NCBI GenBank assembly: GCA_020725805.1
Contig: DYEF01000009.1
Span: forward strand, 1 to 50,335
Reading direction: 5' to 3'
Source of the DNA: Bdellovibrio sp.
Lineage (GTDB): Bacteria; Myxococcota; SpSt-1050
Length of the DNA stretch: 50,335 bases
Positions 42,713 to 50,335 of the stretch are shown here, piece after piece. The notes beneath the pieces were generated by a model. It saw only the letters and a list, made by a program, of their open reading frames with translations, had not been told where the DNA came from and searched no databases. Each line of letters opens with the position of its first letter. Position 1 is the first letter of the stretch. The position numbers and the translations under genes are program-made.

Positions 42713-43369
42713 TCATCTGTACATACCCAGAAGGATATACATTATAACATTGGAAATCCAGTGCAGAAAGACTGACGGATATATATTCCCTCTTCTCTCT
42801 CTCAGAATGCCGAAGAGAAGAGAGGGAAAGAACACAGCGAGTCTGTCAGGACGGGGATTGATAAAAAAATGTCCGAGGGCAAAGAGAACCGATGTTATAA
42901 GGTTGGCAAGACTTACCGGTCTTATTACTGACCTGAAGCCATAGACACGACGTAATTGCCCCTGCATATAGCCTCTGAAGAATATCTCTTCGGGAATTGC
43001 AGCAACGAGAAGATTTGTAACTGCATTCTGGATAATATTATCCCTCAGATACAACTGGAACTGATGTTTCAGAAAAAGCGTCTGATAGAAATGGCTGGCG
43101 ACCAGAAAGAAGGGAAATATCAGAAGAATACTAATGAACATATAGGCAATATCCCTCTTTAAAGAATCAGTCCTGACTCCGAGAGCTGCCGCATCAAGGT
43201 TTTCTATCTTTGATAGAATTATGGTTGCAATAATAAAGACTGCTGCTCCCAAAGTCAAAACAAGGTTCCTGCCTAATACAGGTTTAAGAAACAATAATGG
43301 CACAAGAATCAGATTGACAACGATATATGCCGTAAGTGTATGGTTTAATATTTTCCTTTGATAATTCAT
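42713..43369 (-). CDS. CPBP-family intramembrane metalloprotease
   Basis: The 218-residue protein has about six to seven transmembrane helices and the CPBP (CAAX protease/bacteriocin-processing) motifs: AIPEEIFFRGYMQG near residues 124-138 with the paired Glu, FALGHFFI with the first conserved His, and FLHWISN with the second. These are the presumed metal ligands of a membrane-embedded protease. The stop TGA abuts the stop of ispDF in the palindrome TGATCA. Substrate unknown. In some bacteria such enzymes mature exported peptides or modify quality control. Confidence 0.88.
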   Translation of the reverse strand: MNYQRKILNHTLTAYIVVNLILVPLLFLKPVLGRNLVLTLGAAVFIIATIILSKIENLDAAALGVRTDSLKRDIAYMFISILLIFPFFLVASHFYQTLFLKHQFQLYLRDNIIQNAVTNLLVAAIPEEIFFRGYMQGQLRRVYGFRSVIRPVSLANLITSVLFALGHFFINPRPDRLAVFFPSLLFGILRERRGNIYPSVFLHWISNVIMYILLGMYR

Positions 43370-43386
43370 AAATTTGTTAGTATATA
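43358..43386 (+). promoter_or_regulatory. putative promoter of the DUF3108-TPR operon
   Basis: TTGATA (43358-43363), 17 bp, TATATA (43381-43386), overlapping the start of the divergent CPBP gene. It would start a leader of about 42 nt before the ATG at 43435. Confidence 0.45.
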
Positions 43387-43434
43387 TAGCAGGGTCTAAT
43401 GATGCAAGGAGTAAATTACAGGAAAGGACTTTTT

Positions 43435-44328
43435 ATGAAAATGTTCAGAATACTGATACTGCTTATTATACCGTCAGTTCTGCTTGCCGAGGAAGGCCCT
43501 GTGCTGAAACTTCAGAAAAAGCTCAGCAAAGGTAAAGAGAGGGAGATTACAAAAAAAGTCAAGAAGTGTACTAAGGAGAAGATAAGCAAGATTACCATAC
43601 CCTACTCCGACAATGAACTTCTGTATTATATAGTCGCACTAAAGGATATCCCGATAGGCAAGGTGTATCTGAAAATTATGAGAGAGGAAATCAAGGACGG
43701 GGATATACAATTTAAGGTCATCTCCAAGGCAACAACCAATTCCTTTTTTTCGAAAGTCTATAAGGTAAATGCATACTTTAAGAATGAATTCAGTCTTCCA
43801 GATTTTTCGAATGTATCCTTCTACGAGGATGTAACAGAAAAGGATATCCGCCGCAAAACGACATACCAGTTTCAGAAGAACGGTACCGTCATTACCAATA
43901 CCGAGAAGAATGAAGAGAAGGAGACTAAGAAATATACGGGCGGCGACCATACTATGGATTTTATGACCCTGATGTATATGATAAGAGGACTTCCGCTTGA
44001 GAAAGGCAAATCCTACTGTTTTGAGGTTTTTTACCATAAATATTTCTGGGAGGTATCAGGCTCTGTTAAGGGGAAGGAAAGAATCCAGACACCGGCGGGA
44101 TTTTTCAATTCCATATACATAGAAGGTATTGCGCAGAGAAAAGACAAACCTTCCGTAACAAAAAAGCTGAAATTATGGATTTCGGATGATGATAAAAGGG
44201 TTGTTCTGAAGGGAGAAACAGTTATGAATATGGGAGAGGTAACCGGATATCTTGCCTATATCAAGACCGGCAAACAGATTAAAAACGAGGAAGTAATTAT
44301 AGATGAGGATGACAACGCAGCGGAATAA
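43435..44328 (+). CDS. exported DUF3108-like protein
   Basis: The 297-residue product has a signal peptide (MKMFRILILLIIPSVLLAE). The mature protein matches the DUF3108 pattern of periplasmic or outer-membrane-associated beta-rich proteins: YYIVALKDIPIGKVYLKI, KATTNSFFSKVYKVNAYFKN, YQFQKNGTVITNTEKNEEKE, DHTMDFMTLMYMIRGLPLEKG, GRI-type beta turns and LKLWISDDDKRVVLKGE. The role of DUF3108 is not well defined. ATG at 43435 follows GGAAAGGA. The next gene, the TPR protein, overlaps its 3' end by 26 bp. Confidence 0.88.
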   Translation: MKMFRILILLIIPSVLLAEEGPVLKLQKKLSKGKEREITKKVKKCTKEKISKITIPYSDNELLYYIVALKDIPIGKVYLKIMREEIKDGDIQFKVISKATTNSFFSKVYKVNAYFKNEFSLPDFSNVSFYEDVTEKDIRRKTTYQFQKNGTVITNTEKNEEKETKKYTGGDHTMDFMTLMYMIRGLPLEKGKSYCFEVFYHKYFWEVSGSVKGKERIQTPAGFFNSIYIEGIAQRKDKPSVTKKLKLWISDDDKRVVLKGETVMNMGEVTGYLAYIKTGKQIKNEEVIIDEDDNAAE

Positions 44329-46126
44329 TTTTTCTGGCCTGATATCCCTTTTTTCCCTGTTCATTTTTCTGTATACCGTTCAGGCAACAGCTTCTTCACA
44401 AAAACCGGAATATATAAGCCCGTCTGCCCTCAACTATTTCATTACAGGGAAGATTTACGAATACCAGCAGGACTACGTCAATGCCCTCGAAAATTATAAA
44501 CAGGGACTGGTCTTCGACCCTTTCTCTTCGCTTTTACGAAATAACATAGCCCTGATACTCATCAGAAAGAATGACATTCAGGGTGCAATAAAACAGATTA
44601 CCGCAGCGGTCGAAGCGGATAAAGAGGACTATGAATCCCGGATACTTCTTTCATCGATTATGTTTTCCAGAGGAAACATTGAAGAGGCAAAGAAACTACT
44701 GCTTGAGGCAAAACAGATCGACCCCCTACGCATCGATGCTTATCTTAAGCTCTCTGACCTGTATCTCTTCATCAAAGATGAAAAATCCGCACTTGATGTC
44801 CTGAGTGAGATGCTGAAAAACTCAAAAGACAAATCAGAGGCCTATTTACGAATGGGGAATATTTACCTAAACCGCAGAAATATCAGACTTGCACTCGAAT
44901 CCTTCACAGGCGCACTCAGAATCAATCCTGCAAACAGGGATGCGGCTGTAATGCTATCTGTAACCTACGAACTCGAGGAAAAATACGACAACGCCATAGA
45001 GATTCTGAAAAAGGCACAGAAATATGTATCCGATGACCTTGAGATAATTCTCCTCATCGGCAAACTGTATCTGAGAAAGGAGGATTTTGCATCTGCAAAA
45101 CTCTTTTTCGATTATGCACTGAGAAATTCCCCCGATACTGTCTCTGTATCAATTGCGATTGCCGGCACATATTCACAGGAAGGTTATTATGCCGAATCCG
45201 AGAAGATATACCGCAGCCTTCTGGCCGAATACAAGCACAATGATGAACTCAGATACTACTATGGCAAGCTTCTGATCACTATGAAGAAATACGACGAAGG
45301 AATCGATATCCTGAGCAAGATTGCCGATAAAAAGCTTACCGGCTATTCACAATCCCTTATCTGCGCATCTCATCTCGAAAGGAAAAAATATGAAGAGGCG
45401 TATAATTGTGTATCGAAGGATATTGCTGACAATGAGACAACGTTCTTCATAAAGGCAGAGGCCATGCTGGGGATGAAAAAATTCGAGGAGGCCAGAAAAC
45501 TTCTTGAGACTGCAATAAAGAAACGGGAGCTGTGGTGCGATGCCGTAATTTATCTCGCACGTGTCTATGAAAAGATAATTTCCAGAGATGCTGCATTGTC
45601 TCTTCTGACAGAGGCGACCAACAAATATGACATACTTCTTGATGAAAAGATACGGATTCTCTACGAAATCGGTATGATATACGAAAGGGATTCCAGAATA
45701 AATGATGCACTTGAAGTTATGAAGCTCATTCTCAAACTGAATCCTGAAAATCCTGAGGCATTGAACTTCATTGGTTATACATATATCGACAACAATATCA
45801 ATCTGGAACAGGCAAAAGATATGATTCTCAAGGCATATATGTACAGCTCGCGGAGCGGTGCAATAATTGATTCGGTCGGCTGGATGTATTACAAACTCAA
45901 TGACTATCAGGCCGCGCTCAGATATCTCAAGAAGGCATACAGGCTGATTCCCGAAGAACCGATTATTGCAGACCATCTTGCAGATACCTACGTAAAACTC
46001 AACTATATAAAAGAGGCAAAGGAGATATACGAGAAGATTCTGAAGATGGAAAATCTGGAAGAAAAAATTAGGGAGTCAGTAACAAAAAAACTCCGTGAAA
46101 TCGATAAGCCCAAATCATCAAAATAA
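44303..46126 (+). CDS. exported TPR-repeat protein
   Basis: The 607 residues hold a hydrophobic N-terminus (FLYTVQATAS) and about 14 consecutive TPR units, for example NYFITGKIYEYQQDYVNALE, KSEAYLRMGNIYLNRRNIRL, ALNFIGYTYIDNNINLEQAK and LRYLKKAYRLIPEEPIIADH. TPR proteins of this size scaffold periplasmic complexes, for example pili, secretion systems or outer-membrane assembly. The ATG at 44303 lies in the DUF3108 gene, so the two products are co-translated and may work together. No other domain is seen. Confidence 0.9.
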   Translation: MRMTTQRNNFSGLISLFSLFIFLYTVQATASSQKPEYISPSALNYFITGKIYEYQQDYVNALENYKQGLVFDPFSSLLRNNIALILIRKNDIQGAIKQITAAVEADKEDYESRILLSSIMFSRGNIEEAKKLLLEAKQIDPLRIDAYLKLSDLYLFIKDEKSALDVLSEMLKNSKDKSEAYLRMGNIYLNRRNIRLALESFTGALRINPANRDAAVMLSVTYELEEKYDNAIEILKKAQKYVSDDLEIILLIGKLYLRKEDFASAKLFFDYALRNSPDTVSVSIAIAGTYSQEGYYAESEKIYRSLLAEYKHNDELRYYYGKLLITMKKYDEGIDILSKIADKKLTGYSQSLICASHLERKKYEEAYNCVSKDIADNETTFFIKAEAMLGMKKFEEARKLLETAIKKRELWCDAVIYLARVYEKIISRDAALSLLTEATNKYDILLDEKIRILYEIGMIYERDSRINDALEVMKLILKLNPENPEALNFIGYTYIDNNINLEQAKDMILKAYMYSSRSGAIIDSVGWMYYKLNDYQAALRYLKKAYRLIPEEPIIADHLADTYVKLNYIKEAKEIYEKILKMENLEEKIRESVTKKLREIDKPKSSK

Positions 46127-46146
46127 CCTGTCTGGATAAAAAAATA

Positions 46147-46219
<73 letters not shown>

Positions 46220-46231
46220 AACGGAAGAGGA

Positions 46232-46259
46232 AATATATTAAATTAATCTGATTTGTCAA
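46232..46259 (-). promoter_or_regulatory. promoter of tRNA-Phe
   Basis: On the minus strand perfect TTGACA (46254-46259), 16 bp, TATATT (46232-46237), ending 12 bases before the tRNA 5' end at 46219. Confidence 0.6.
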
Positions 46260-46355
46260 GAACTTTGAAAGATATTTTTTTATTGAATTTCAGTGAGTAA
46301 AGAATTAACAATAATCCTGCTGCCGCAATTTGTTAATGATTTGCACGGAGTTGAT

Positions 46356-47879
46356 ATGAATAAATACAGTATTTTCAAGACCGGAGACATCAATGCCTTT
46401 TTCGGACTCCTTCTCGACAATCTCCTGAATCTGGTGGTTTTAGGGGGTATTCTTATCCAAGGATTCGGGATGCCTAAAGACATAGTGATAGGAAGAATGA
46501 TTCCCGGAACGGCAATTGGTGTCCTCTTCGGTGATTTAGTTTATTCGTATATGGCTTACAGACTTGCAAAAAAGACCGGAAGGAATGATATAACCGCAAT
46601 GCCCCTTGGTCTGGACACACCCTCGACGATCGGAATGGCCATTATGGTGATCGGCCCGCTCTATCTCGAGACAAAAGATGCAGTCTTAAGTTATAAGGCG
46701 GCGATGGCTGTAATGGTTTTTATCGGTATAGTCAAGGTCATCTTCTCTTTCTTGGGTGACTTTATCAAAAGAATTCTTCCATTACCGGCACTTCTTGGAC
46801 CTATTGCAGGAATAGGACTCGCTCTCCTCGGATTCTTCCCTATGACAAAGATATTCTCAAATCCGGTTGTGGGATTTACCTCTCTGGCAATAATTCTGTT
46901 TGCATTCATCGGCAGATACAGGATTCCGTATCAGATTCCTGCTGCATTTATAGCTGTGGCTTTATCGACCCTGATATATTATCTCGGAGGGTTTGCAAAT
47001 ATCTTCCATATTAAACCGATACAACCTGCAATAGAGTTTTCAGTCCCCATACCAACACAGGGATTCATTGAAGGAATTCCGCTTATGGTCAAATATATAT
47101 CTATAGCAATACCATTCGGACTTCTGACCATTATAGGCGGCATAAATGTTACAGAGAGCGCAAGACTCGCCGGAGATGATTACAGGACAAGGGATATTCT
47201 TCTGACCGAGGCAGTTGCTACTATAATTGCCGGTATATTCGGAGGAGTTGCCCAGAGTACACCGTACATTGGTCATCCAGCATATAAATCAATGGGGGCA
47301 TCATCCGGATATACAATACTGACAGCACTGACGATCGGAATCGGTTCGATACTTGGGATTACCGGCCTTCTTGTTGACATTATACCTGAAGCAGCGGTGA
47401 CACCGATTCTATTATTTATCGGAATCGAAATAATAAAGCAGGCCTTCTCGGAGACACCCAAAAGATTTATAGAGGCAACGATATTTTCATTTCTGCCGAT
47501 TATCGGATATCTGGGACTTTTAAACTACGATACAATAATCGGTTCACTTGGCAGTATCCCTGTCCCCGAAGGTATTCAAAACGAGCATAAAGTACTGATG
47601 ATTCTCGGACACGGCTTCATTCTCACATCTCTTCTGTGGGGCGCCATACTCACATATCTGATAGAAAAAAACCTAAAAGGCTTTGCAATCGCTCTTGCAG
47701 TTTCAATCCTGTTTACAATGACAGGCCTTATTCACTCCCCTCTGCCAAACGGCTCTATGTTCTTCCCATGGGACACATCAAACACCGGGAATCTGCACTT
47801 GGCTGTTGCCTGCGGTTATGCAACACTGCTGACAACCGGAATATTTTTCATAAAATACAACCGGAAAATCCCGGATTAA
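46356..47879 (+). CDS. NCS2/xanthine-uracil-permease-like membrane transporter
   Basis: The 507-residue protein has about 12 transmembrane segments and resembles the xanthine/uracil/ascorbate permease superfamily (NCS2/AzgA-like): GRMIPGTAIGVLFGDLVYSY, TAMPLGLDTPSTIGMAIMVI, LPALLGPIAGIGLALLG, GGINVTESARLAGDDYRTRD, and GGVAQSTPYIGHPAYKSMGA. The substrate, likely a nucleobase or related anion, cannot be assigned. I chose ATG at 46356 because it has ACGGAG five bases upstream; a GTG at 46293 lacks one. Its TAA stop interlocks with that of the convergent gene in the tetranucleotide TTAA. Confidence 0.85.
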   Translation: MNKYSIFKTGDINAFFGLLLDNLLNLVVLGGILIQGFGMPKDIVIGRMIPGTAIGVLFGDLVYSYMAYRLAKKTGRNDITAMPLGLDTPSTIGMAIMVIGPLYLETKDAVLSYKAAMAVMVFIGIVKVIFSFLGDFIKRILPLPALLGPIAGIGLALLGFFPMTKIFSNPVVGFTSLAIILFAFIGRYRIPYQIPAAFIAVALSTLIYYLGGFANIFHIKPIQPAIEFSVPIPTQGFIEGIPLMVKYISIAIPFGLLTIIGGINVTESARLAGDDYRTRDILLTEAVATIIAGIFGGVAQSTPYIGHPAYKSMGASSGYTILTALTIGIGSILGITGLLVDIIPEAAVTPILLFIGIEIIKQAFSETPKRFIEATIFSFLPIIGYLGLLNYDTIIGSLGSIPVPEGIQNEHKVLMILGHGFILTSLLWGAILTYLIEKNLKGFAIALAVSILFTMTGLIHSPLPNGSMFFPWDTSNTGNLHLAVACGYATLLTTGIFFIKYNRKIPD

Positions 47880-50218
47880 TACCACCCCTCATTTGATGTA
47901 ATTGTGAGATACCACTTGTTGCACTGATTCGTACCGCCACCTATGTATTTTACCTCGACATATACATCAAATGCATCATCACAATTACTTGGCCAGCATT
48001 GAGTATCTTCTCTGGTAACCATTATTGCCTCATCAATTCCTGCACCCTGAGGGAAACTCGTACCTGTTGTCCCGCAGGCCCAGTATACAACGAGTTCATA
48101 GTCCTGCGGAGCATTAGGAACATCAAGAGAGACAAGGGCGGCGAGTTTGTCAGCAAAAACACCGCTGTCACACTCTTTAACCTTGAACTTAAACCACTTC
48201 GAGCCGTTTCCTTCGAAAGGACCAAGGGTTGGTGTTCCGTCGTCACCGCAAAGCTCTCCGGCATTGACAAAAGTGCCGCAGGCATTGGCATATGAATTAT
48301 GATTTATCTCGCAACCATTATTAACATTTGAATCGCAATTGGCTGTATGTGTATTACAGTCACCAATCTGGCACAGATAATTCGAGCAGGTTGCAGAGGC
48401 TACATTGGGAAGGGCAAAGCAGTTCTTGTAGCAGCTCCCGCAGTTGTATACATCACTGGGCAGATATATCTCACACCCGTTACCCCAGTCGGTATCACAA
48501 TTTGCATAATGGGTATTGCAAACACAGGCCGAATTATTGCAATATGCGTTATTGTTACACTTGTTGTTGCAGGCCCCGCAGTTGTTGCTGTCATTTGTAA
48601 GATTGGTTTCACAACCATCCACACCGGGATTGCAGTCTGCAAAACCGGCTTTACACTTGCAGATTCCTTCTACACACTCCATATTCGCTCCGCACTTGTT
48701 GCCGCAGGTTCCACAATTATTCGGGTCTGAATTGGACAGAGACTCACACCCGTTGTCTATAAGACCATCACAATCCCTGTACCCTGACAGGCAAACGTAC
48801 TTGCACTGTCCCATATCACAGGAGCTTGAAGAATTTGGAGGATTCGGGCAGACTTTTTTACATTCGCCGCAGTTGTTCTTGTCGAACATCAGATATTTCT
48901 CACACCCGTCAAACCAGTCTCCGTTACAGTTTCCGTACCCACTATTGCACTTACACTGATAATTATCGCAGATTGCATTGGCGCCGCATTTAATATTGCA
49001 ATCACCGCAGTTGTTCGGGTTTGTCTTTATATTTACCTCACAGCCGGTGTCGAGTTTGAGGTCACAGTCTTTATAATCCTGCTGACATCCGCAGAATCCC
49101 GAATTACAGACCGAATTTTGTCCACAGTTCGTCTGACAGTCGCCACAGTGGGCAGGGTCATTATTCTTGTCAACCTCACAACCATTCGACGCAAAATCAT
49201 TGTCACAGTTGAGGTACCCGGTATCACAGACGCAACTCCCGCTCTTACACATCGACCTGTCACCGCAGATCTTCTTGCACTCTCCGCAATTGAGATTATC
49301 TGTTAAAGAGTCGGATTCACACCCATTTGAAACATCCTTATCGCAATCATTAAAGGTACCTTTACAGCTCTCTATCTTACATTTCTTGTTCTCGCACAGG
49401 GCATTGGCATTGACAGGATTGCAAACGAGTTTACAGACCCCGCAGTTATTTATATCTGACCTCAAATCCACCTCACACCCGTTGGAGGGGTCCTCGTCAC
49501 AGTCTGCATGGTCTGCATCACAGTTACTTCCGTTGCCGACAAGAGGAATATTCAGCGAAAGATTCTCTGCATCAGAGGAAGATATAATTATTGCGCCATT
49601 CTTTACACCAAGTGTAGTCGGTTTAAAGGTCACTCCGAATGTTACTGATTCGTTGTATTTCAGCCTTACAGGATAATTCTTCGGGAGATTTATAAGCGAA
49701 AAGTCCTTTGAACTGCCCGCCCCGAATTCAATATTATAAACCAGTAATGTACCATCTCCGATATTCCTTATCTCAACATTGACCGGACTGGCAGACGAAT
49801 TCAGGAGTACATCCCCGAAATCAACCGAAGACGGATTTACTCTCATCTCGGAGTTTATACCCGTACCCCTGAAACTTAGTTCTGCGACAGGTTTTATCGG
49901 GTCATTACTGATAATTTTCAATATATCCTTGACCTCACCGATAACGGACGGTGTAAACTCGGCCTCGATATTATTTATACACTGCCCGTATTTGAGCGAT
50001 GCCTCAAGAGATGACGGATTCAGGACAAAATTTCCGTTTACAAGGGCCGAAGCCTTGTCAATTATGAGTGTTCCGCCTCCGTTATTGCAGATCTTAAAGA
50101 GTTTCTTGCTTTTGATTCCCTTCTCGACCTCTCCGAAATCTATGCCGGCCGATAATATATCCTTATCATTCAGGTCCAGAACAGAAAGCTGCGGGTCTGT
50201 AACTGCAACGTCAAAATG
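47876..50218 (-). pseudogene. 5'-interrupted cysteine-rich ASH-repeat surface protein
   Basis: The open frame runs from a stop codon at 50219-50221 to a TAA at 47876, about 780 residues with no start codon or signal peptide at its upstream end. It begins mid-way into an ASH-type domain (IDFGEVEKGIKSKK, LxGxG end), with a second ASH domain to about residue 230. Nine cysteine-rich repeats of about 40-45 residues follow (about 235-640), each with NGCE or DGCE, NCGxC, and CD or CN pairs. A C-terminal beta-rich domain ends NEGWY and is PPC-like (GNGSKWFKFKVKEC). The upstream part seems severed by an insertion element. If complete elsewhere, it would be a large surface protein. The first plausible internal start is a TTG at 49921. 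Confidence 0.75.
48300..49490 (-). repeat. nine tandem Cys-rich protein repeats (NGCE type)
   Basis: Degenerate tandem units of about 130 bp encode successive motifs NGCEVDLRSD, NGCESDSLTD, NGCEVDKNND, TGCEVNIKTN, DGCEKYLMFD, NGCESLSNSD, DGCETNLTND, NGCEIYLPSD and NGCEINHNSY. Each carries about six Cys. DNA-level identity between units is modest, so expansion is old or heavily drifted. Confidence 0.8.
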
Positions 50219-50250
50219 TTACATTTCTGCAAAATTAAAATGTTACATTT
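50213..50250. repeat. two direct repeats at an element end
   Basis: The 14-base AAAATGTTACATTT occurs at 50213-50226 and again at 50237-50250, 24 bp apart. This is the kind of repeated subterminal unit seen at ends of IS21-family elements. Confidence 0.7.
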
Positions 50251-50335
50251 TTCGGCTTCATTGATTTTCATATAACTGCCTCACTATATTCTTTTACTAT
50301 CCCTGATTTTGTTTTGCAAAGTCTTTTTCCTTTGT
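50217..50335. mobile_element. probable end of an insertion sequence (IS21-like by terminal repeats)
   Basis: From about 50217 (TG...) rightward the sequence has paired TGTTACATTT repeats and no longer fits the ASH gene's frame. On the minus strand, one frame reads in from the right edge as about 21 codons ending in a TGA at 50270-50272, which could be a transposase tail, but other frames are open for part of the way too. The exact boundary and family are inference; the transposase gene, if any, lies outside the window. Confidence 0.4.

Noticed and set aside
48516-48959. Plus-strand frames over the Cys-rich repeats
   Set aside because: They are shadows of the tandem repeat. Such repeats are sometimes annotated as unrelated enzymes.
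50252-50335. Complete transposase gene
   Set aside because: Only about 80 bases remain at the edge; short open frames in more than one phase, none identifiable.

Overview
The window looks like a chromosomal fragment of a Gram-negative bacterium with moderately AT-rich DNA. It codes for many type II signal-peptide lipoproteins, an outer-membrane beta-barrel protein, an LPS-type sugar reductase and peptidoglycan enzymes. Six-fold ASH-domain lipoproteins, a NGCE-type cysteine-rich repeat protein, an Asp/Ser/Thr-rich beta-propeller lipoprotein, FG-GAP/ASPIC proteins and a CarD-IspDF pair are a style best known from Myxococcota and related deltaproteobacterial lineages (inference; no search was run). 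A 2-hydroxyacyl-CoA dehydratase-type cassette, a class I (Fe-S) fumarase subunit and B12-linked genes (MetH, MeaB) suggest anaerobic or microaerobic metabolism.

Layout. 0-3.8 kb: smc, facing a minus-strand five-gene operon (10.0 to 3.8 kb: class V aminotransferase, MetH without its reactivation domain, CDF metal exporter, small membrane protein, GH13 lipoprotein). 10.1-12.1 kb: purH split into two genes. 12.2-17.5 kb: envelope operon (fumarase beta subunit, STAS-like protein, GlmU, polysaccharide deacetylase, GT51 glycosyltransferase with a long N-terminal extension). 17.7-21.3 kb: argS, SPOR protein, RmlD-like reductase, cupin. 21.4-37.7 kb: a secretome-rich accessory stretch containing lipoproteins, an ASH-repeat protein, a metallo-beta-lactamase-fold enzyme, a propeller protein, an FG-GAP protein, an outer-membrane trio, tRNA-Asn, MeaB, TauE/SafE, thioredoxin, and an unlisted 34-residue very basic protein at 36038-36142. 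37.8-41.0 kb: dehydratase-like component pair plus activator. 41.0-46.1 kb: carD-ispDF, CPBP protease, DUF3108 protein, TPR protein. 46.1-47.9 kb: tRNA-Phe and an NCS2-like permease. 47.9-50.2 kb: a cysteine-rich ASH protein cut off at its 5' side by what looks like an insertion-sequence end.

How genes work together. Many neighbours are translationally coupled by ATGA or GTGA overlaps. Several promoters can be read by eye, with a recurrent -35 of TTGCAA and 16-18 bp spacers. Three convergent gene pairs end with stop codons that abut or interlock. The best candidates for new biology are the 34-residue basic protein (ribosomal-protein-like, loosely similar to the mS38/COX24 motif), the split purH, the AsmA-like/GT51 fusion, the divergent dehydratase cassette and the interrupted cysteine-rich surface protein. 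I see no CRISPR array, prophage, restriction or defence system.
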